Shown here piece by piece: positions 26,594 through 35,161 of a DNA stretch of 64,000 nt. Below the pieces are notes generated by a model. The model was not told where the DNA came from and ran no database searches. It saw only the letters and a program-made list of their open reading frames with translations. The translations under genes were made by a program, and so were the position numbers. The stretch spans positions 62,001-126,000 of the forward strand of contig JAUQXA010000070.1 in NCBI GenBank assembly GCA_030834895.1, given 5' to 3'. The DNA comes from Anaerolineales bacterium (lineage in GTDB: Bacteria; Chloroflexota; Anaerolineae; Anaerolineales; Villigracilaceae). Position 1 is the first letter of the stretch, and each line of letters opens with the position of its first letter.

Positions 26594-26656
26594 CGTTGGA
26601 AAAGTTTTATGCGAGGTAAAGATATAAAAATCCAAAGTCAGGAGACTTTGGACTCC
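26575..26656. repeat. MITE-like inverted pair of palindromes across a gene junction
   Basis: The left unit (26575-26600) begins GGAGTCCAACGTC; the right unit (26631-26656) is its near-exact inverse, ending GACTTTGGACTCC. The 26-base ends differ at two positions. Each unit is itself a hairpin with a four-base loop. The left unit holds the stop of the Wzz-like gene and the right unit encodes residues 8-16 of the O-antigen ligase-like protein; the start codon lies between them. A related compact copy is at 37435-37481. Confidence 0.8.
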
Positions 26657-28075
26657 ACGTACAAAATCATTCGCATCCTGTGGGGTGCGACTTTGCTCGC
26701 TCTGCCCGTGACCAGTTTCCGCTGGTTTCCGTTCATGGGCGAAGGGACATTTGTCCGTCCGTTGGCGTTGTATCCGCTGGCTGCCTTGATTCCGCTGTTG
26801 CTGATTCAGTGGCTGCGGGGCAAAACAAAACTTAACTGGGCAGGCGCATTGATTCCACTTGGGGCATTGGTACTGTTCATTTTTGCGGCAACCAGCTTCG
26901 GGACGCTGATCGATCCCATCCCGTTGCGTGGACAAACCTATTCGGGTCGCTCCATTCGCGCGCTGGTCACCCTCTTCATCGGCATCGCCTTCTTCATCTC
27001 CGCCGTGTGGATGAATAAAAATGAAGATGATTTTCGATTTACTGTCCGCTGGCTGCTGGCAGGCTTGTGCCTCGACCTCGCGTGGAGCGGCTTGCAGGCG
27101 GTCACCTTTTACACGGGCTTGCTGAAAAAGGAAATGGTCACGCACTGGCAGCTTGCGTTTTCGATGCGCGAGCTTGTCCGCACGAACCGCATCTCAGGGC
27201 TGGCGTATGAACCCGCCTGGCTCGCAGGACAATTTGCCACGACCTTCATCCCGTTTCTGTTCGCCGCCGTGCTGACGAATTTTAGAATCTCTCGTTTCAA
27301 GTGGCTGGAGCCGATTTTGCTTGCGCTGTCGTTGTTGGTTGTGTTGGCGACCTACTCCCGCGGCGGATTGCTGACCACACTCGCGGCGGCTGGTCTGACC
27401 TTTTTGTTTTTTGGCTTGAGCTTTATTCGCTCGGCGTGGAAATGGTTTGTGGGCGGCTTTCGCGGACGGGCATTGGATGTGCTGTTTCGGGTGGGAATGG
27501 TTGCCGCCGTGCTTGCCATTTTTGCCGGTGCCTTCCTCTTTCTGGGACAGAAAAATTTCTTCCGCCGTATGTGGGAGACGGATGCAGAGAACCTGACCGA
27601 ATACCTGGTAGATATCAACGCCGGTGCACGCGGCGCATACACCGCCGGGGCGTTATCTGCCTTCGAGGATTACCCGCTGACCGGGGTTGGGCTGGGCGCA
27701 AGCGGCTTTTACATCTATCAAAATCTGCCAGACTGGTCACTAACCACTGTGCCTGAAATCGCCAAGCAGATGAATCCCGAAAACCGCCTGTATCCCAACC
27801 CGAAGAATCTCTATGTCCGCCTGCTGGCTGAGACCGGGCTGATCGGCTTCTTTTTATTTATTGCATTTCAATTGCACGTACTGGGAGATGTGCTAAACTT
27901 GTTGCGCCGCGGGCAACACTGGGCGCGCTTTGCCGCAGTCGCCGGAGTATTTGCGTGGCTGGCAATCGCATTTTATAATTTCACCCAGGATTCGCTCACG
28001 ACACCAAACATCTGGCTCGTATCGGGCATACTGGTGGGGCTGTCTGCTAATTCATCATATAAGGAAGTCAAATGA
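26609..28075 (+). CDS. O-antigen ligase/polymerase family membrane protein
   Basis: 488 residues with about twelve membrane segments. The long outer loop between residues 305 and 405 (ENLTEYLVDINAGARGAYTAGAL, in pieces, then DYPLTGVGLGASGF) carries the Arg and Gly-rich pattern of the Wzy_C/WaaL family. It should join or polymerise lipid-linked repeat units outside the membrane. The first 18 residues are partly encoded by a palindromic repeat and do not look native; the ancestral start was probably further in. Confidence 0.8.
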   Translation: MRGKDIKIQSQETLDSTYKIIRILWGATLLALPVTSFRWFPFMGEGTFVRPLALYPLAALIPLLLIQWLRGKTKLNWAGALIPLGALVLFIFAATSFGTLIDPIPLRGQTYSGRSIRALVTLFIGIAFFISAVWMNKNEDDFRFTVRWLLAGLCLDLAWSGLQAVTFYTGLLKKEMVTHWQLAFSMRELVRTNRISGLAYEPAWLAGQFATTFIPFLFAAVLTNFRISRFKWLEPILLALSLLVVLATYSRGGLLTTLAAAGLTFLFFGLSFIRSAWKWFVGGFRGRALDVLFRVGMVAAVLAIFAGAFLFLGQKNFFRRMWETDAENLTEYLVDINAGARGAYTAGALSAFEDYPLTGVGLGASGFYIYQNLPDWSLTTVPEIAKQMNPENRLYPNPKNLYVRLLAETGLIGFFLFIAFQLHVLGDVLNLLRRGQHWARFAAVAGVFAWLAIAFYNFTQDSLTTPNIWLVSGILVGLSANSSYKEVK

Positions 28076-28797
28076 TCGTTCTTTCTGTTGGTATGCCCCG
28101 CGCCGGATCAGGCTGGCACTACAACCTAATTCATGATTTAATGGAGACGACGGGTTGCGCCGATGCGCGTGACATCCGCGAGCGTTATCACCTGCAAAAA
28201 ATACTCACCGAGGTCAATTGCAACATTGGCGTGCTTTCGACAAGGCGGCTGGCGATGGTGACGGTTCCCGGGCTGTTCAATACCTTCGTCATCAAGGCTC
28301 ATGCGGGACCGTCTCCCTCGTCTCGACTGCTGGCTGCATTGGGGATGCTGCGTATCACCTACATCTACCGTGACCCGCGCGACGCGATGCTCTCCGCCTA
28401 TGACTTTGGTCAACGCGCCCTGACGAAGGGACGTCCCAACGCCTTCTCGCACCTCTCCGACTTCGAGAAAAGCGTGGACTTCATGATGGAATATGTCCGA
28501 ATTTGGGAAAAGTGGATGGAGGAGAAGAACGTGCTGATTGCCCGCTACGAAGACCTGCTAACAGACTATGAAACCGAATCCGCCAAACTGGTGGACTATC
28601 TCAAATTGGACAGGACCAACCCCAAAGTCCAGACAGTGGTTGAAAAATATCGCCCTGGCGCTTCGGAAGGACAGCAGGGTCTGCATTTCTTCAAGGGTAA
28701 GATCGGGCGTTTCCGTGAATCCTATACCGAGGAGCAGAAATCGGTGCTGAAGAAAAAATTGTCGGCTTATTTACCCCGCATGGGGTATGAAGAATAG
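28072..28797 (+). CDS. Sulfotransferase, second in the cluster
   Basis: 241 residues; the ATG overlaps the previous stop by four bases. The phosphosulfate loop is VGMPRAGSGWHYNLIHDL (residues 6-23), where Ser-Gly-Trp replaces the usual Ser-Gly-Thr. The 3'-phosphate motif is ITYIYRDPRDAMLSAYDFG. The C-terminal FFKGKIGRFRES resembles the usual RKG-x-x-GDW region. It probably modifies another position of the same polymer as the enzyme at 24192. Confidence 0.85.
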   Translation: MIVLSVGMPRAGSGWHYNLIHDLMETTGCADARDIRERYHLQKILTEVNCNIGVLSTRRLAMVTVPGLFNTFVIKAHAGPSPSSRLLAALGMLRITYIYRDPRDAMLSAYDFGQRALTKGRPNAFSHLSDFEKSVDFMMEYVRIWEKWMEEKNVLIARYEDLLTDYETESAKLVDYLKLDRTNPKVQTVVEKYRPGASEGQQGLHFFKGKIGRFRESYTEEQKSVLKKKLSAYLPRMGYEE

Positions 28798-28853
28798 GTG
28801 TAACTTGTCTGTAAGTTGCCATCTGCTCCATTTTTCGTTATCATAGGGAAGTT

Positions 28854-30608
28854 ATGCTGCGTAAATACGAAACGCCCTACATGGCGGACTGGTTCGCCAT
28901 TTCATTGAGATGGATCATGCTGGTCGGCTTGATCGTCTCTCTTGGGCTTGGAGGCAAGCTGGGACTATCGAGCTCCTGGCCGCTGGGGTTGTTAATTGGC
29001 TGGAATCTTGTGATGACCGCCCTGGCTGGGTTGAATGTGCGCATCCCCTATCACCGCCCCATCAGCATGGTGATGGACCTTATTTTATCGGGGGCTTTTT
29101 TTCAGGTGCAAGGCGGTTTGTATGGTCCCGCGGTTTGGAGCGGATTATTGCCGATCCTGACAGGCTCCATTTATTTTGAACTGCCGGGGGCGTTAATCTC
29201 CTCTGTTATATTTTCTGTGTGGATGATCTTTGCAAGCATACAGGCAGGGGTGGATTTACGATTTACATTGGCCGCCTCCGGTATTCAAATTGTTCTGGGA
29301 CTGATGTTTGGTTTTCTTGGCCGACGCCTGATTACACACATGCGGCAGAATCGTATTTTATGGCAGGATACGGAGGAAAGAAAAAGGGCCATGCAGGCCG
29401 AACGTATGCGGGCCATCTATGAGCTGACCACCACCCTCTCATCCACATTGAGCTACAAGCGTGTGCTCGAATCTGCTTTGAACTTGAGCGCGACGGCCCT
29501 GAATCCCGACCCTGATCAGCTTCTCAATGATCCGCTAACGGGTGCTGTGATGTTGTTCAGCGGTGGCAAACTGCGGATTGGTTCCGCGCGACGTTTTACC
29601 AACGCGGACATGCGCATTACCTTCGACGCGGCTGAAGGCATACTCAAAAAGGCTATTGATGAAGGCGATCCCGTCTTCGTCAAGGATATCGGTTACGACC
29701 CCGAATTGGGTCGGGTGGTTGGGCTGCGTAATTGCACCAGCGGATATTGTTTCCCTTTGCGCAGCGGGTTCAATGTATACGGCGCACTTTTGTTTGCGCA
29801 CCCCGATCCCAACTATTTCACGGCTGAACGCCGCGACCTGCTCGACATTATCGGCCGCCAGGCTGTGATCGCAATCCAGAACGCGCGGTTGTATCAGGAC
29901 CTGGTGGAGGAAAAAGAGCGCATGGTGGAAATCCATGAAGAGGCGCGCAAGAAGCTGGCGCGAGACCTGCACGACGGCCCCACCCAGTCGGTGGCGGCCA
30001 TCGCCATGCGACTGAATATTACAAAGCGCATGATGACCAAGGATGTAAAGGCGGCGGCAGAGGAACTTGCCAAACTGGAGGAACTGGCGCATCGTACCAC
30101 CAAGGAAATCCGTCACATGCTTTTCACCCTGCGTCCGTTAATTCTTGAATCACAGGGGTTGGCCGCAGCCCTGCAATCCATGGCTGATAAGATGATGGAA
30201 ACGTTCGGGCAAAGGGTCACGTTGAATATAGATGAACAGGTAACCTCCCAACTGGAAATGGGCAAGCAGGGAGTGATTTTCTACATTATCGAAGAGGCTG
30301 TAAACAATGCCCGCAAACATGCCTCGGCCCCCGTGATTGCCGTCAGCCTGAAGCCGGTGGAAGCAGGTATCGCCCTGCTTGAAGTTGCGGATAACGGTGT
30401 GGGCTTTGATGTGAAAGCCGTGACGGAAGCGTACGATAAACGGGCAAGCAGCAGTCTTGGAATGGTCAATTTACAAGAACGCGCCGAACTGGTAAACGGC
30501 TTGCTCCAGATCGAATCCCGGCCCGGCAAGGGGACAAAGGTGCAGGTGTACATCCCATTGACAGAGGATGCCGCCGACCGCCTGCATCATCCTCAACGCG
30601 CAAAATAA
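28854..30608 (+). CDS. Membrane-bound GAF sensor histidine kinase, NarL-type
   Basis: 584 residues. About five membrane segments (residues 12-165) are followed by a short coiled linker, a GAF domain (about 195-350), a HisKA_3 dimerisation helix with the phospho-acceptor in KKLARDLHDGPTQSVAAIAM (His near 367), and a HATPase domain (IIEEAVNNARKHA, VADNGVGFDV, SSLGMVNLQERAEL). No response regulator gene adjoins, so it is an orphan kinase or pairs with the NarL-type regulator at 40502. A weak promoter-like pair, TTGCCA and TATCAT with 17 bases between, lies at 28816-28844. Confidence 0.9.
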   Translation: MLRKYETPYMADWFAISLRWIMLVGLIVSLGLGGKLGLSSSWPLGLLIGWNLVMTALAGLNVRIPYHRPISMVMDLILSGAFFQVQGGLYGPAVWSGLLPILTGSIYFELPGALISSVIFSVWMIFASIQAGVDLRFTLAASGIQIVLGLMFGFLGRRLITHMRQNRILWQDTEERKRAMQAERMRAIYELTTTLSSTLSYKRVLESALNLSATALNPDPDQLLNDPLTGAVMLFSGGKLRIGSARRFTNADMRITFDAAEGILKKAIDEGDPVFVKDIGYDPELGRVVGLRNCTSGYCFPLRSGFNVYGALLFAHPDPNYFTAERRDLLDIIGRQAVIAIQNARLYQDLVEEKERMVEIHEEARKKLARDLHDGPTQSVAAIAMRLNITKRMMTKDVKAAAEELAKLEELAHRTTKEIRHMLFTLRPLILESQGLAAALQSMADKMMETFGQRVTLNIDEQVTSQLEMGKQGVIFYIIEEAVNNARKHASAPVIAVSLKPVEAGIALLEVADNGVGFDVKAVTEAYDKRASSSLGMVNLQERAELVNGLLQIESRPGKGTKVQVYIPLTEDAADRLHHPQRAK

Positions 30609-30614
30609 AAAAAG

Positions 30615-31214
30615 CTACGAATAAAAGATTCGCCTCAACATGGGAACGGCGTTCATTACCGCTTTGGCTCGATGGCTGAGGCGGTTTTTTTCTTCCATTT
30701 CCAACTCCGCCATTGTTTTGTTCAATTCGGGAAGCAAAAAGATGGGATCATAGCCAAAGCCGCCGGTGCCGCGTTCCTCAGGGACGATCTCTCCGTAACA
30801 GTTGCCTTCGACGATGTGGACATCCCCCTGGGTAACCGCAATCGCAATCGTTGCATGGAAATGCGCTGTCCACGGACGGGGTTTGTCTCGAAGGTTTTCG
30901 AGCATGTAAGCGCGACGATCCGCATCATTTGCACCTGGCTTGGGATGGTAACGTGCGGAATATAGACCCGGGGCTCCGTCGAGGACATCCACTTCGAGAC
31001 CGGAGTCATCGGCGAGGGACACAAGGCCGCTGGCTTGGGCGAAGGAAATGGCTTTTTTTGTGGCATTCTCTTTATAGTCTGCTCCATCCTCTTCCACTTC
31101 AAGGTTGAGGTTGATATCGGCCGGGGTGACGAGTTCAATCTCCATATCTTTGAGCAGGTCCTGCAGCTCGATTACTTTACCTTTATTGTTTGTCGCAATG
31201 AGAAGTTTGTTCAT
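30615..31214 (-). CDS. rdgB: XTP/dITP pyrophosphatase (RdgB/HAM1)
   Basis: 199 residues from ATG 31214, the standard length. The start KLLIATNNKGKVIEL, the strand SLADDSGLEVDVLDGAPGLYSARY split across residues 68-90, and GTGGFGYDPIFLLPE are diagnostic. It hydrolyses non-canonical purine triphosphates to monophosphates, keeping ITP and XTP out of DNA. The start lies inside the end of queG, a 32-base overlap, so the two are translationally coupled. It is convergent with the kinase gene, with six bases between their stops. Confidence 0.95.
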   Translation of the reverse strand: MNKLLIATNNKGKVIELQDLLKDMEIELVTPADINLNLEVEEDGADYKENATKKAISFAQASGLVSLADDSGLEVDVLDGAPGLYSARYHPKPGANDADRRAYMLENLRDKPRPWTAHFHATIAIAVTQGDVHIVEGNCYGEIVPEERGTGGFGYDPIFLLPELNKTMAELEMEEKNRLSHRAKAVMNAVPMLRRIFYS

Positions 31215-32256
31215 TTTTACCTTGAATTTTTTCAATTGCCCATTGAGCATGTTTGCTGACAAGGGGTTCATCATCTTGTATGGTTTGTTCGAGAAGTGGG
31301 ATGTTGTCGGGGTTGCCGTTGTTGCCAATTGCCACGGCCAGGTTACGGAGGTAGCCACGTCGCTTGGCGCGTTTAATCGGGCTGCGCTTGAAGCGTTGAT
31401 TAAACTCAACGGATGATAGGGTCAGGTCCTGGGCGGAGGAGCGAAGCGAAGGAGTCGGTTCAAGACCAGAATCAGCTTGGGCTGAGAATCGATTCCACGG
31501 GCAGGCCATCTGGCAGATGTCGCATCCAAAAATCCAATCCCCCATACTGGAGCGCAGTTCTTCAGGAATGTCCCCCTTGTTTTCGATGGTAAGGTAGGAG
31601 ATGCAACGACGCGCGTCGAGGGTGCGATTTGGGAGGATGGCTTGGGTGGGACAGGCTGTGATGCAGCGCGTGCATTTGCCACAGTGGTCTGTGATAACGG
31701 TCTCTTCAGATTTGAGTTCGATGCCGAGCAAAATTTCTGCCAGAAAAAATGTTGAACCCGCTTTTGGATTGATGAGCATGGAATTTTTGCCGATCCAGCC
31801 AAGCCCGGCGCGTTGGGCAAGTTCGCGTTCGAGGATAGGACCTGTGTCGGTGTAGTAACGATTGGGAACGGGATGCCCTATCTGTCTTTCGATGAACTCG
31901 ACGAGTTTTTTCAGGCGCTGAAGAATGATTTCGTGGTAGTCGTCGCCGAGGGCGTAGGAGGCAATACGAAAGGATGAAGGAGGAATGACGAATGATGAAA
32001 GTTGCCGTTGGATGGGAAAGTAGGGAAATGCGAGAACCAAAATCGATTTACACTCGGGGAGGATTTGTTTTGGGTCGGCGCGGCGGATGCGGCTGCGTTC
32101 TTCCGCAAGATAATTCATCGCGCCGTGGTTGCCATCCGCCAGCCATTTCTCAAAAACAGAATAATCCTGAGGTGGCTTACAAGAAGTAACGCCAGCCAGG
32201 ATGAATCCCAGCTGGCGCGCTTTTTCCTTAATGGACTGTTCGAGCGTGGCGGTCAA
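31183..32256 (-). CDS. queG: Epoxyqueuosine reductase QueG
   Basis: 357 residues. The start is a TTG at 32256, three bases after the previous stop; no ATG exists nearby. Signature regions are YTDTGPILERELAQRAGLGW with the catalytic Asp, two 4Fe-4S motifs (CGKCTRCITACP and CDICQMACPWN), and a C-terminal HEAT-like tail. It reduces epoxyqueuosine to queuosine in tRNA, the last step of that modification. Residues about 83-96 (QRQLSSFVIPPSSF) are written by a TTCATC-type repeat at 31968-32001 placed between the usual AFPYFP and RIASYALGDDYH, apparently an in-frame insertion. Confidence 0.93.
   Translation of the reverse strand: MTATLEQSIKEKARQLGFILAGVTSCKPPQDYSVFEKWLADGNHGAMNYLAEERSRIRRADPKQILPECKSILVLAFPYFPIQRQLSSFVIPPSSFRIASYALGDDYHEIILQRLKKLVEFIERQIGHPVPNRYYTDTGPILERELAQRAGLGWIGKNSMLINPKAGSTFFLAEILLGIELKSEETVITDHCGKCTRCITACPTQAILPNRTLDARRCISYLTIENKGDIPEELRSSMGDWIFGCDICQMACPWNRFSAQADSGLEPTPSLRSSAQDLTLSSVEFNQRFKRSPIKRAKRRGYLRNLAVAIGNNGNPDNIPLLEQTIQDDEPLVSKHAQWAIEKIQGKNEQTSHCDKQ
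31968..32001. repeat. TTCATC-type repeat inside queG
   Basis: On the minus strand it reads tttcatcattcgtcattcct and onward, the same phrase type as at 2458-2490 and 25927-25965. It keeps the queG frame. Confidence 0.55.
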
Positions 32257-32259
32257 TTG

Positions 32260-32886
32260 TTACTTGACAACAATTTTGACGAAGATGGCTTTACCAAATG
32301 GCTGACCTGCGGCGTTTGCCATTTGCCAGGCACTGGTATATTCACCAAGAGCGGTGGGCGCTTTGAAATTGACGGATACGTCAATCTCCTGTCCCACTTG
32401 TACCACAGTGCCAAGCGGCACAGGTTCGCCGCTCATCTTGTCTGAATAACCGGCGTAGATGAGCCCATAGCCTTCGCCCCAGGCGCAAATGCCTGTGTTC
32501 TTGATCTTCCAGGTTTTGACAAAATCCTGCCCGGGCGTCATTTGTGTGCCATCCAAAACGGTAACATCCACTGTATTTGGGTCGAAGGAATAATCGTCAC
32601 ATAATTGGCCGGGCGTACCAAGCGCAATCTGCGTTGGGTCGGTTGCAAAGGCGATGGTTGGTGTTGCTGTAGGCGGCTCAGGTGTGACCGTATCCGGGGG
32701 TGGTTGTGTGGGCAACGGGGTGGGAGTGAAAGCCGCCGCTGTCAGTGTGAACTCCGCCACAACCGTGTATGCCGCGGATGTGCGGACCGCGAGCACATCA
32801 GGGGTCGGCACGATGGGAGTTGCCGGGGCGCAGGCGGCAAGGATCAATGTGGTTGTCAAAATGAAAATAAGCAGTTTAGCTTTCAT
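32260..32886 (-). CDS. FW (NBR1-Ig-like) domain lipoprotein
   Basis: 208 residues, the shortest member of the family here. Signal peptide with lipobox LAAC (Cys19), a Thr/Pro linker (55-80), then a single FW domain to the end: VLDGTQMTPGQDFVKTWKIK, GICAWGEGYGLIY, GQEIDVSVNFKAP, EYTSAWQMAN. The final strand KAIFVKIVVK closes the domain. It is the last lipoprotein before queG, three bases away, so the FW genes and queG-rdgB may share a transcript. Its role is unknown. Confidence 0.85.
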   Translation of the reverse strand: MKAKLLIFILTTTLILAACAPATPIVPTPDVLAVRTSAAYTVVAEFTLTAAAFTPTPLPTQPPPDTVTPEPPTATPTIAFATDPTQIALGTPGQLCDDYSFDPNTVDVTVLDGTQMTPGQDFVKTWKIKNTGICAWGEGYGLIYAGYSDKMSGEPVPLGTVVQVGQEIDVSVNFKAPTALGEYTSAWQMANAAGQPFGKAIFVKIVVK

Positions 32887-32930
32887 TTGTCCTCTTTTGG
32901 TTTATATCCTGCATCTGGAAACACGAGGTG

Positions 32931-33698
32931 TTAATCTTCTGCCTCTGCTGTCGCCGTTTGGGCCTCTGACGTTGCATTTCGCTCCGATCTTGTTCCGACC
33001 ACATATTTGACAAATACCAACGGTCCAAAGTAGTTGCCGCCGTCATCCCGCAATTTCCAACTGCCGATGTGGGTCCCCGGCTGAACCGCTGCGTTGAGTT
33101 TTATGACAAAGGTAATCATTTCGCCCGGCTTTGTGAAATCCACTTCTTTTCTTAGTTGAATATCATAACCTTTGAAACCCTCGGTGGAATAGCCAGGTTG
33201 GAAAACAAAGGCGAAGCCCTCGTCCCAGGCGCAACTACCTGTGTTCATAATGTCGAAGTGCTTTTCATATGGCTCGTTAGGACGCAGCACTGCCCCGTCA
33301 TAAGGAGCGCTTTCTCCAACAAACGCGCCATCGGTGCAACCGTTCTTTGTGGTGACTGTGGCAACCGCGCCTGTCATGGTCGGCACAGGAGTTGCTCCTG
33401 TTTGAGTGAGTCCGGGCTGGGGTGTATTGAAAGCAAAGGGGGTGACCGTGCCACTGCTCCCTCCGATGGGGGCAAAAGTGGGTGGGACCGCCAAAGTGGA
33501 AGTTGGCGCCAGTGTATTGGTCGGCATGGATGTGGGAGTGAACGCCGCCGCAACCTGGGTCATGACTTGGGCAAATGCCTGTGTCTGAATTGCGCCAATG
33601 TCCTGTGTAGGCACGGGGGTGGCACCAATATTGCAAGAGCTTAGAATGATGGACAGAACCAGGCCGCCAATCACCCATTTTAATTTTCGAGCTTTCAT
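32931..33698 (-). CDS. FW (NBR1-Ig-like) domain lipoprotein
   Basis: 255 residues from ATG 33698; a frame-open extension to 33740 lacks a signal. Lipobox LSSC (Cys22). After the cysteine come an Ala/Gln-rich helix (about 32-55) and a long Thr/Pro/Gly linker, then the FW domain (about 120-235): YDGAVLRPNEPYEKHFDIMN, GSCAWDEGFAFVFQPG, HIGSWKLRDDGGNYFG. The tail is acidic. Two of the usual Trp positions are Phe (KHFDI for KTW-I). It lies 42 bases after the neighbouring FW gene. Confidence 0.85.
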   Translation of the reverse strand: MKARKLKWVIGGLVLSIILSSCNIGATPVPTQDIGAIQTQAFAQVMTQVAAAFTPTSMPTNTLAPTSTLAVPPTFAPIGGSSGTVTPFAFNTPQPGLTQTGATPVPTMTGAVATVTTKNGCTDGAFVGESAPYDGAVLRPNEPYEKHFDIMNTGSCAWDEGFAFVFQPGYSTEGFKGYDIQLRKEVDFTKPGEMITFVIKLNAAVQPGTHIGSWKLRDDGGNYFGPLVFVKYVVGTRSERNATSEAQTATAEAED

Positions 33699-33740
33699 GT
33701 GCGTGAACCTCCAAAAATAGTTAACGTTATTATAACGCAC

Positions 33741-35042
33741 CTATGGGACAGGCGTGTCAGTCGGCGTGGGGGTCGGGGTGGCGGTAAAGGTGGCAGTTGG
33801 GGTAGCAGTAGTTGTCGGTGTAAAAGTGAATGTTGCAGTGGGAGAAATGGTTGGCGTGGGAGTAGGGGTGTTCGTCCGGGTGGGAGTCGGAGTATATGTG
33901 GGAGTGGAGGTGGAAGGCGGGGTTCCCTGGCGGACAATTTGCGGATTCAGCCAGATGGCATAATCGTTTTTCCTTGAGCCATTCGCGCTGACCACGAGAA
34001 TAAACTTGACCGTTTCATCTGCCAGCGAGCTTAAGTCAAGGTCGACAGGATAGTATTTACCTTCGTAAACTTCATGCCAACTGGCGAGAGTCCTTACCCT
34101 CCCATTATTTCTATAATCAAGGCGGAAGACTACATCGCATCTTTTGGCTTTGTATTCGCAATTGATAATGGTACGGAAACGATCTCCTTCTTGGACCGTG
34201 ATTGCGGGATATTGTCCGCTGATGATGCCGTTGGTTTCGTCCTGCGGCAGGGTGAACAATCCAGGTTCATCCTCCGTGATGCCATTTTCCATCACAGGAG
34301 CATTCAATTTTGCCACGAAGCCGGTCTCGTCATTATCATCACCGGGACAGGGAAGGGCCTTGTCATTGTTTTCCCATTCGGCTTCACAGTAATGATCCAC
34401 GAAATTGTATGCGATATATTCGGAGCCGCTGACTTTGATGTCCACCCAAAAAGCGTTATCCGCCTGCGGGCCAAACCCAAACAGTACACCAGACGCATTC
34501 CGTAATTTCCAATAGCCGCGATAATTTCCCTTCTTGTGGGGGGCGGTCAACGTGACTGAGAGTTCGATGGTTTCGCCCGGATTGACATTTCGGGGAAGCG
34601 AAACGGCTGACGGTCCGTCCATGGGATCGCCACTGATAAAAACAAGCGCGTAGGAGGGAGTCCAGGAGCAGGTGCCGATATTTTTGAGGCGCCATGTTTT
34701 GACAAAGTTATTGTTACGAGCTACGAGGCTGCCATCGGGATAGCTGACATCGCCAAGGAATTGAATTGCGTCGCACCTCGAAACAGGAACTGAGGTCTGC
34801 GGAATCGGGGTATTTACCGCCGTGACAAGCATTCCGCTGGTAGTGGGGGATGGTAAGCCGGGCGTGGATGTAGGCGCGACGGATGTCATACCCGCCTCCA
34901 TCGTCTGGGCGGAAGCGGTGTAAAGTCCGTTCAAGGTGGCAAAGGTGTCGGGAGTTGCCGGGTTTGCTCCAAGGTTGCAAGCCAACTGCGTGATGATCAG
35001 CAATGCAACAAAAAGGATGCCTGGAAAATTTTTTGTGGACAT
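33741..35042 (-). CDS. FW-domain lipoprotein with extra beta-sandwich and Thr/Pro tail
   Basis: 433 residues from ATG 35042 behind GGAGG. Lipobox QLAC (Cys22). FW domain at about 88-205 (YPDGSLVARNNNFVKTWRLK, GTCSWTPSYALVF, NYRGYWKLRNASG). Residues about 210-365 add a second beta domain that looks like a carbohydrate-binding or jelly-roll module (VQEGDRFRTIINCEYKAKR, then FILVVSANGS). The last 60 residues are almost only Thr, Pro and Ser (TPTYTPTPTRTNTPTPTPT), a mucin-like tail usually seen between domains, not at a terminus. It may be glycosylated or pass through the cell envelope. Confidence 0.82.
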   Translation of the reverse strand: MSTKNFPGILFVALLIITQLACNLGANPATPDTFATLNGLYTASAQTMEAGMTSVAPTSTPGLPSPTTSGMLVTAVNTPIPQTSVPVSRCDAIQFLGDVSYPDGSLVARNNNFVKTWRLKNIGTCSWTPSYALVFISGDPMDGPSAVSLPRNVNPGETIELSVTLTAPHKKGNYRGYWKLRNASGVLFGFGPQADNAFWVDIKVSGSEYIAYNFVDHYCEAEWENNDKALPCPGDDNDETGFVAKLNAPVMENGITEDEPGLFTLPQDETNGIISGQYPAITVQEGDRFRTIINCEYKAKRCDVVFRLDYRNNGRVRTLASWHEVYEGKYYPVDLDLSSLADETVKFILVVSANGSRKNDYAIWLNPQIVRQGTPPSTSTPTYTPTPTRTNTPTPTPTISPTATFTFTPTTTATPTATFTATPTPTPTDTPVP

Positions 35043-35106
35043 TTTTTCCTCCGGAATTTGGTTTTCCAATGATTAAAGACGAACGGACACCATGAATGGT
35101 TCCACT

Positions 35107-35137
35107 AAAAAAGAAGCCGGAAACCGGCTTCTTTTTT
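35107..35137. terminator. Terminator between FW-lipoprotein genes
   Basis: AAAAAAGAAGCCGG, loop AAA, CCGGCTTCTTTTTT. It is symmetrical, so it works in both directions, and lies just downstream of the gene ending at 35162. Confidence 0.88.
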
Positions 35138-35161
35138 GCTTGGTGACGGACTTGGAAAAGA

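Noticed and set aside
26381..27145. 254-codon minus-strand frame opposite the Wzz-like and ligase genes
   Set aside because: It crosses a real gene junction antisense and its composition is that of reversed membrane-protein codons.
33741..33930. Short tandem repeats on the plus strand (gtgggagtcggggt-like)
   Set aside because: They are Thr/Pro codons of the FW lipoprotein tail, not a non-coding satellite or CRISPR array.
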